NCBI GenBank assembly: GCA_038521625.1
Contig: JBCBKP010000049.1
Span: 1 to 9,273, forward strand
DNA from: JBCBKP01 sp038521625
GTDB lineage: Bacteria > Planctomycetota > Phycisphaerae > Phycisphaerales > UBA1924
Direction: 5' to 3'
DNA: 9,273 bases
Below are positions 5,456 to 9,273 of this stretch, piece after piece (the first letter of the stretch is position 1; every line of letters starts with the position of its first letter). Below the pieces are notes generated by a model. That model was not told the origin of the DNA, did no database searches, and saw nothing but the letters and a program-made list of their open reading frames with translations. Made by a program: the position numbers and the translations under genes.

Positions 5456-6103
5456 ATGTCCATACGTGAGGGAGATCCAGCCGGCGCACCCGCGACCGGC
5501 GACGGACGCCCGATCTCCCCCGAAGAGCTCCCGGAGGATCGCGCCGGGGCCCGGATCGGCCCAGACCACGCCGGCTCAGGGGAGACCCCGTCGCCCTTCG
5601 AGCTGGTCTACGACAACCTCCGCAGGATGGTCGCCTCCGGCATCCGCGGCTTCCGGCCCGTCGACGCGGACCCGACAGACCTCGTACATGAGTTGTACAT
5701 ACGGATATCCGATCAGAATCCCATCGCCGCGATCGACCGCCGCCACTATCTAAACATCGCGGCCCGGGCGCTCCTGCAGCTCATGATCGACCGGCAGCGC
5801 GCACGCCAGACCAAGAAGCGAGGCGGCGACTGGACGAGGTCCGCCCTCGATCGCGTCGAGTCCCGGTGCGCCGAGCGATCCGATCGGGCGCCCGCCGAGC
5901 CGTTCGACTCGACGAGGCTGCGGGACTGGCTGACCGAGCTCGGTCGCACCGACGACCAGGCCCACGAGGTCTTCCTCCTGCGCCACATCTGCGGGCTCAA
6001 GAACGCCGAGGTCGCCGCGCTGCTCGAACTCTCCGAGGCCAAGGTTCGCCGCCTCGAGCTCGCGGCGCGACTCTGGCTGAAGTCGAAAGACGGCCGGGCC
6101 TAG
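5456..6103 (+). CDS. ECF-type RNA polymerase sigma factor linked to a Ser/Thr kinase
   Basis: GGAGGG (5443-5448) lies 7 bases before ATG 5456. The 215-aa protein has a disordered Pro/Asp-rich N-terminus (1-46). A sigma-2 region follows (about 48-123: FELVYDNLRRMVASG, PTDLVHELYIRISDQ, RRHYLNIAARALLQLMIDRQR, KKRGG), then a sigma-4 HTH (about 152-211: EVFLLRHICGLKNAEVAALL, EAKVRRLELAARLWL). This is the Acidobacteria/Planctomycetes ECF type (Sigma70_ECF, TIGR02999-like) that is typically encoded next to membrane protein kinases rather than an anti-sigma factor. The kinase gene begins 9 bases downstream, implying one transcript and possible control by phosphorylation. No clear -35/-10 pair was found in the 26-base divergent gap. 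Confidence 0.9.
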   Translation: MSIREGDPAGAPATGDGRPISPEELPEDRAGARIGPDHAGSGETPSPFELVYDNLRRMVASGIRGFRPVDADPTDLVHELYIRISDQNPIAAIDRRHYLNIAARALLQLMIDRQRARQTKKRGGDWTRSALDRVESRCAERSDRAPAEPFDSTRLRDWLTELGRTDDQAHEVFLLRHICGLKNAEVAALLELSEAKVRRLELAARLWLKSKDGRA

Positions 6104-6112
6104 GCCGTTCTC

Positions 6113-8353
6113 ATGACCGCCCCGAACGAAGAACAGCTCATTCTCCGCCTCGTCTCCGAACTCGCGGAGGCCGACGATGCGGAGATCGAGCGCCGCCTCC
6201 GCGAAGCGGCCGTGAGCAGGCCGGTCCACGATCGTGTCGTCGAGCTCCTGAGCTTCAGAGACCGGTCGATGCCGTTCGGTCTCACGCCCGAGGAGATCGC
6301 CCGGCACACCGAGGTCGGCTCGATGATCCCGAAGAAGATCGACGGGTTCGAGATCGAATCGGTGGTCTCGCGCGGCGGCATGGGGATCGTCTGCCGCGCC
6401 CACGATCATGAACTCGGGCGGCCGGTCGCGCTCAAGCTGCTCACGCCGGGAGCGCTCCGGACCCCCCGCGAGGCGCTGCGGTTCAGACTCGAAGCCCGCG
6501 CCGCCGCCAAGCTCGAGCATCCGCACATCGTCCGCGTCTACCGGGTCGGCCAGGGCAGCGAGTTCGACTACATCGCGATGGAGTTCATCGAGGGCGGGAC
6601 GCTGCGCGACCTGCTCACCGAGGGCGCCCCGGAGCCCCACGACGCGCACGCCCGCGCCGAGTGGTGCTCGAAGATCGCGCTGCTCCTGGCGAAGGTCTGC
6701 GATGCGCTCGGAGAAGCCCACGCCCGCGGGATCGTGCACCGGGACGTCAAGCCCTCCAACATCCTTCTCAAAGCCGACGGCGAGCCGAAGCTCGCGGACT
6801 TCGGCCTCGCGAAGGACACCCGATCCGATCTGCTCGAGACAGTCTCCGGCGAGCTCGCCGGCACCGTGAAGTACATGAGCCCCGAGAGGCTCGCGGGCGG
6901 CTCTTCCGGCCGCGACCCCCGGAGCGATCTCTTCGCGATCGGGGTCGTGCTCGTCGAGTGCCTCTCGGGCAGGCACCCCTTCGAGGGCGACTCGCACTTC
7001 CTCATCGCCGACGCGATCCGATCCGTGAAGCCGTCGCGGATCGACGCGATGCTCGCACCGGTCGACCCGCGGCTCCGCCGGATCGCCTGCAAGGCCACCG
7101 AGCGAGACCCGGATCGCCGCTATCAGACCGCTCCCGAGCTCGCGGCCGATCTGCGCGCCTGGGCCGCCGGCGAGAACGTCCGCGCGCCCCGCCCTCGCCG
7201 CCCGATCGGGCCGGTCATCCTCGGGCTGGTCGCCGCCGCGTCCGTGTCCGTCGCGCTCGGCCTCGCCATCCTCGCGCAGATCGCGGACGGAGGCGATCAG
7301 AGCCGGCCCGATCGATCCGGCTCGATCGAGCTCGACGGCTTGCCCGATCCCTCCGCCTGGTCGCTGGCGATCCGGCCGATCGACGCGTCGACCGGGATCG
7401 CGGGCGAGTGGAGGCTTCTCGACGGGATCTTGATCGAGACCGACGCGATCGAGCCGGGTCACTACCTGATCTGCACGTTCCGCGAGGGCGAGCTGATCGA
7501 GTGGACTCGCTATCTCACACGCGGGCACGACGAGAGACTCATGGCGCGTGCGGAGCCCCCCGACGAGGTCGGCGAGATGATCCTCGTCGATCCCGCCGCC
7601 GCGAGGCGGACCGCCGCCCCGCCGAACCAGATCGAGGCGTACCTGAGGTTCGCGGCGGACATCGACCCGTTCATGCTCGACCGAACCGAGGTATCGAACC
7701 GCGAATACCAGCGGTTCCTGGAGGCCACCGGGCACCCGCCGCCCCCGCACTGGGATGACCTGCCTGGGGAGCCCGGGTGGCTCGACCTGCCGGTCGTCGG
7801 CGTGGGGTACGAGGATGCCCGGTCGTTCGCCGAATGGGCCGGGAAGCGACTGCCCACCGCCGCCGAGTTCATGGCCGCGGGGCGCTGGCCGGACGGCAGA
7901 CCGCTTCCCTGGGACACCGCCGAGGCCGCGGGCGAGCCGTTCCCGATCCGCGTCGCACTCGGAGGGCTTCCCTCGACCGATCCCGGGAGCCAGCTCGTCG
8001 AGGGGTTCCCCGATCTCGCCGGCCATCTCGCCGGCGTTCTGCGTCCGGCGAGCGGGATCGAGGCCGGACTGGACCGCAGCGAGCTCGGGTTCGTGCATCT
8101 GCTCGGGAACGTCGCCGAGTGGTCCGCGACGCTGCAGGCCGGCCTCGACGAAGACCACCGCGTCGTCATGGGCTCCTCCTGGACCGCCTGGCACCAGCCG
8201 AGCCTCGCATCGCGTCACGCCCGACCGATGGATCAGAAGCTCGTCGGGCTCGGATTCCGGTGCGCCAGGTCCGTCAACCCGCCTCGTCCGATGGCGGGGG
8301 AAGGGGGCGAGCCGTCGATCTCGCACAATTTTGAGCCTCGCGACGGTCGTTGA
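6113..8353 (+). CDS. Membrane Ser/Thr protein kinase with SUMF1/FGE-like domain
   Basis: The 746-aa protein has a Hanks-type kinase domain at about 79-345: glycine loop SRGGMGIV (86-93; first Gly is Ser), K108, E127, HRDVKPSNILL (209-219; D211, N216), DFG (229-231) and SPE (256-258). All core catalytic residues are present. One membrane helix follows (about 366-390, PVILGLVAAASVSVALGLA), then a beta-type linker and an SUMF1/formylglycine-enzyme-like domain (about 485-720) with MLDRTEVSNREYQRFL (521-536), GKRLPTAAEF (577-586), GNVAEW (665-670) and GLGFRCAR (712-719). The paired Cys residues of active formylglycine-generating enzyme are missing in VVMGSSWTAWHQPSLASRHA, so this domain probably senses or binds. 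It is probably co-transcribed with the ECF sigma gene. Confidence 0.93.
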   Translation: MTAPNEEQLILRLVSELAEADDAEIERRLREAAVSRPVHDRVVELLSFRDRSMPFGLTPEEIARHTEVGSMIPKKIDGFEIESVVSRGGMGIVCRAHDHELGRPVALKLLTPGALRTPREALRFRLEARAAAKLEHPHIVRVYRVGQGSEFDYIAMEFIEGGTLRDLLTEGAPEPHDAHARAEWCSKIALLLAKVCDALGEAHARGIVHRDVKPSNILLKADGEPKLADFGLAKDTRSDLLETVSGELAGTVKYMSPERLAGGSSGRDPRSDLFAIGVVLVECLSGRHPFEGDSHFLIADAIRSVKPSRIDAMLAPVDPRLRRIACKATERDPDRRYQTAPELAADLRAWAAGENVRAPRPRRPIGPVILGLVAAASVSVALGLAILAQIADGGDQSRPDRSGSIELDGLPDPSAWSLAIRPIDASTGIAGEWRLLDGILIETDAIEPGHYLICTFREGELIEWTRYLTRGHDERLMARAEPPDEVGEMILVDPAAARRTAAPPNQIEAYLRFAADIDPFMLDRTEVSNREYQRFLEATGHPPPPHWDDLPGEPGWLDLPVVGVGYEDARSFAEWAGKRLPTAAEFMAAGRWPDGRPLPWDTAEAAGEPFPIRVALGGLPSTDPGSQLVEGFPDLAGHLAGVLRPASGIEAGLDRSELGFVHLLGNVAEWSATLQAGLDEDHRVVMGSSWTAWHQPSLASRHARPMDQKLVGLGFRCARSVNPPRPMAGEGGEPSISHNFEPRDGR

Positions 8354-8422
8354 CTGCGCAGAGGTACGGCGGATTCCGTATTGGCTAGGCGGACCGCACC
8401 GGTCACGGAGGGAGTGGATCGC

Positions 8423-8911
8423 ATGCCAGATTTCAAGCACATCGGATTCCCCGAGGCGATCGGAAAGGGCGTCTTCTTCTTCGGCGCGGGGACCGCGAGC
8501 CTCGCGAACGCCGCGGTGCGGGGCCGGCTCAGCGGCGCCGTCGTGCAGACGCTGAACCAGATCGACCCGACCGGCGCCCGGAACAACTGGTACCAGCTGA
8601 ACCGCGAGTCTGCGGAGCATCCGAACGGCTTCCCGGTCGATCCGCTCGCGATGCCCGCGTGGATCCGGCAGCGGCTCTTCGAACCGGCCGGGATCAATTG
8701 CAGCGTGCAGACCGTCAACCCTTCCGACACGGTCTATTGCATCTTCGGCGACCCGATCAATCCCGATGTGGGGACGTTCATCATCTGCTACGAGAGCTTC
8801 GCGATCATCGGCGAGAACGGGGCACCGATCTCGACCCAGATCCAGGTCGACGGCACGCTCGTCGATTGTCAGTTCCGCGGCACGCTCGCGCACGCGATCG
8901 AGCCGAGCTAG
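8423..8911 (+). CDS. Hypothetical protein, 162 aa, downstream of the kinase
   Basis: ATG 8423 is preceded by GGAGGGAG (8407-8414) at 8 bases; an in-frame GTG at 8414 lies too close to that site. The product starts MPDFKHIGFPEAIGKGVFFF and has a small Gly/Ala/Phe patch (17-32) that is too short and polar for a membrane helix. Later come NNWYQLNRES, two Cys in INCSVQTVNPSDTVYCIFGD, and beta-strand-like TFIICYESFAIIGENG and TLVDCQFRGTL. Four cysteines in total (about residues 93, 105, 123 and 149) could pair if exported, but there is no signal peptide. I recognise no family. It follows the kinase by 69 bases in the same direction and may be its partner or substrate. Confidence 0.75.
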   Translation: MPDFKHIGFPEAIGKGVFFFGAGTASLANAAVRGRLSGAVVQTLNQIDPTGARNNWYQLNRESAEHPNGFPVDPLAMPAWIRQRLFEPAGINCSVQTVNPSDTVYCIFGDPINPDVGTFIICYESFAIIGENGAPISTQIQVDGTLVDCQFRGTLAHAIEPS

Positions 8912-8947
8912 GCCGGCTTGCGCTCCGGCCGCACGCCGGTCGGCGTG
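8911..8947. terminator. Tandem hairpins after the 162-aa gene
   Basis: GGCCGG (8911-8916) pairs with CCGGCC (8925-8930) over an 8-base loop. Immediately after, CACGCC (8932-8937) pairs with GGCGTG (8942-8947) over GGTC. Both start at the stop codon of the preceding gene. There is no T-run, but the position fits transcription ending. Confidence 0.4.
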
Positions 8948-9115
8948 TGGCCCATGCGTTTCGTGGGGGACATCCACGCCGGCGCATCGCCTCTCGACCA
9001 CGCGCGGGGCTCGTTCGGTGGCGCACACTGTCGAGTGGCAATCGCCCTATCCGTGCGCGCGCCGCCACGCCCCGAACGTCCATCCGGCCGCAATCTCTCA
9101 GAAAACCAAAGAACC
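8948..9115. other. Intergenic stretch without recognised features
   Basis: Weak open frames cross it on both strands (one minus-strand frame ends MSPTKRMGHTPTG...KPA near 8909), but none has a ribosome binding site or a convincing composition. An A-rich patch at 9098-9113 stands out and could hold promoter elements, though no -35/-10 pair is clear. Confidence 0.35.
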
Positions 9116-9220
9116 CCTACCCCTTGTGCCGCGGGCACTTCGAGCCGCCGCCCGCGATCGCATGCAGACGCATGTCACCATCCGTGCGCACAAACCCGTC
9201 CCGCCGCGCCAAGGGGTAGG
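9116..9220. promoter_or_regulatory. 11-bp inverted repeat bracketing the leader of the next gene
   Basis: CCTACCCCTTG (9116-9126) is the exact reverse complement of CAAGGGGTAGG (9210-9220). The right arm runs into the ribosome binding site GGAGGT (9219-9224) of the gene starting at 9229, so a fold over the 83-base loop could limit ribosome access. A smaller hairpin, GTGCC/GGCAC (9126-9138), lies next to the left arm. Confidence 0.45.
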
Positions 9221-9228
9221 AGGTGCGC

Positions 9229-9273
9229 ATGTCTCAGTCCGCGATGCGATCGACCGACGCAGCGATCCTCGCC
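9229..9273 (+). CDS. Start of a gene running off the window
   Basis: ATG 9229 follows a near-perfect ribosome binding site, GGAGGT (9219-9224). Only 15 codons are visible (MSQSAMRSTDAAILA), too few to name a family. A 37-aa frame on the opposite strand (9230 down to 9117, MRTSYPLARRDGF...) overlaps its start and also has protein-like codons, but no ribosome binding site. The plus-strand reading is preferred. Confidence 0.55.
   Translation, partial: MSQSAMRSTDAAILA

Noticed and set aside
8350..8400. Promoter before the 162-aa gene (TTGACT at 8350)
   Set aside because: No -10 box at an acceptable spacing; transcription from the kinase operon is simpler.
5750..9028. 1092-codon open frame on the minus strand
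   Set aside because: It is antisense to the sigma and kinase genes, whose motifs are unmistakable. Extreme G/C third positions keep the opposite frame open, and its product is a repetitive Arg/Glu/Val-rich shadow.
8908..9138. 76-codon minus-strand frame ending MSPTKRMGHTPTG...KPA
   Set aside because: No ribosome binding site, weak composition in the N-terminal half, and it runs over the tandem hairpins.

Overview
The window reads as high-GC chromosome from a planctomycete, most likely Phycisphaerae-like. The evidence is a dockerin-type calcium-loop fragment on a secreted-protein end, an ECF sigma factor of the planctomycete/acidobacterial type joined to a receptor-like Ser/Thr kinase carrying an SUMF1/FGE-like domain, very high G/C at third codon positions, and start sites of mixed quality (ATG, GTG, TTG). 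This is judged from protein features only; no database was searched.

Layout. At 1-328 (minus) lie the remains of one or two genes: a 5' gene end with a strong ribosome binding site, and a dockerin-type module in another reading frame. At 515-881 there is a well-formed sigma-70-type promoter with a dyad just upstream and a start codon 8 bases after the -10 box, followed by a 51-codon ORF with a 12-bp tandem repeat and a strong hairpin. A protein-like 93-aa frame lies over it on the minus strand.

From about 954 to 4416 (plus) runs the most striking part: a tRNA 3'-half remnant, a degenerate tRNA-Arg-like gene, tRNA-Met(CAU), tRNA-Gln(CUG), a small conserved-type protein (DUF6717-like), tRNA-Asp(GUC), a kelch-like protein and a divergent RtcB RNA ligase. 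All point the same way with gaps of 1-21 bases. Two protein genes start about 20 bases after a tRNA 3' end. I infer an RNA-repair or RNA-damage-response cassette in which tRNAs are co-transcribed with the ligase and two uncharacterised partners.

A 10-bp inverted repeat separates rtcB from a convergent two-gene minus-strand operon (a helix-turn-helix protein and a 95-aa orphan, joined by a GTGA overlap). Only 26 bases away and divergent is a plus-strand signalling unit: ECF sigma factor, membrane Ser/Thr kinase with a catalytically dead SUMF1-like domain, then a 162-aa orphan. The last 360 bases hold tandem hairpins, an 11-bp inverted repeat that could mask a ribosome binding site, and the first 15 codons of a gene leaving the window.

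The two halves may be unrelated neighbours. The tRNA-RtcB cassette is the main candidate for an undescribed system; the sigma-kinase unit is a familiar planctomycete arrangement with unusual attached genes.
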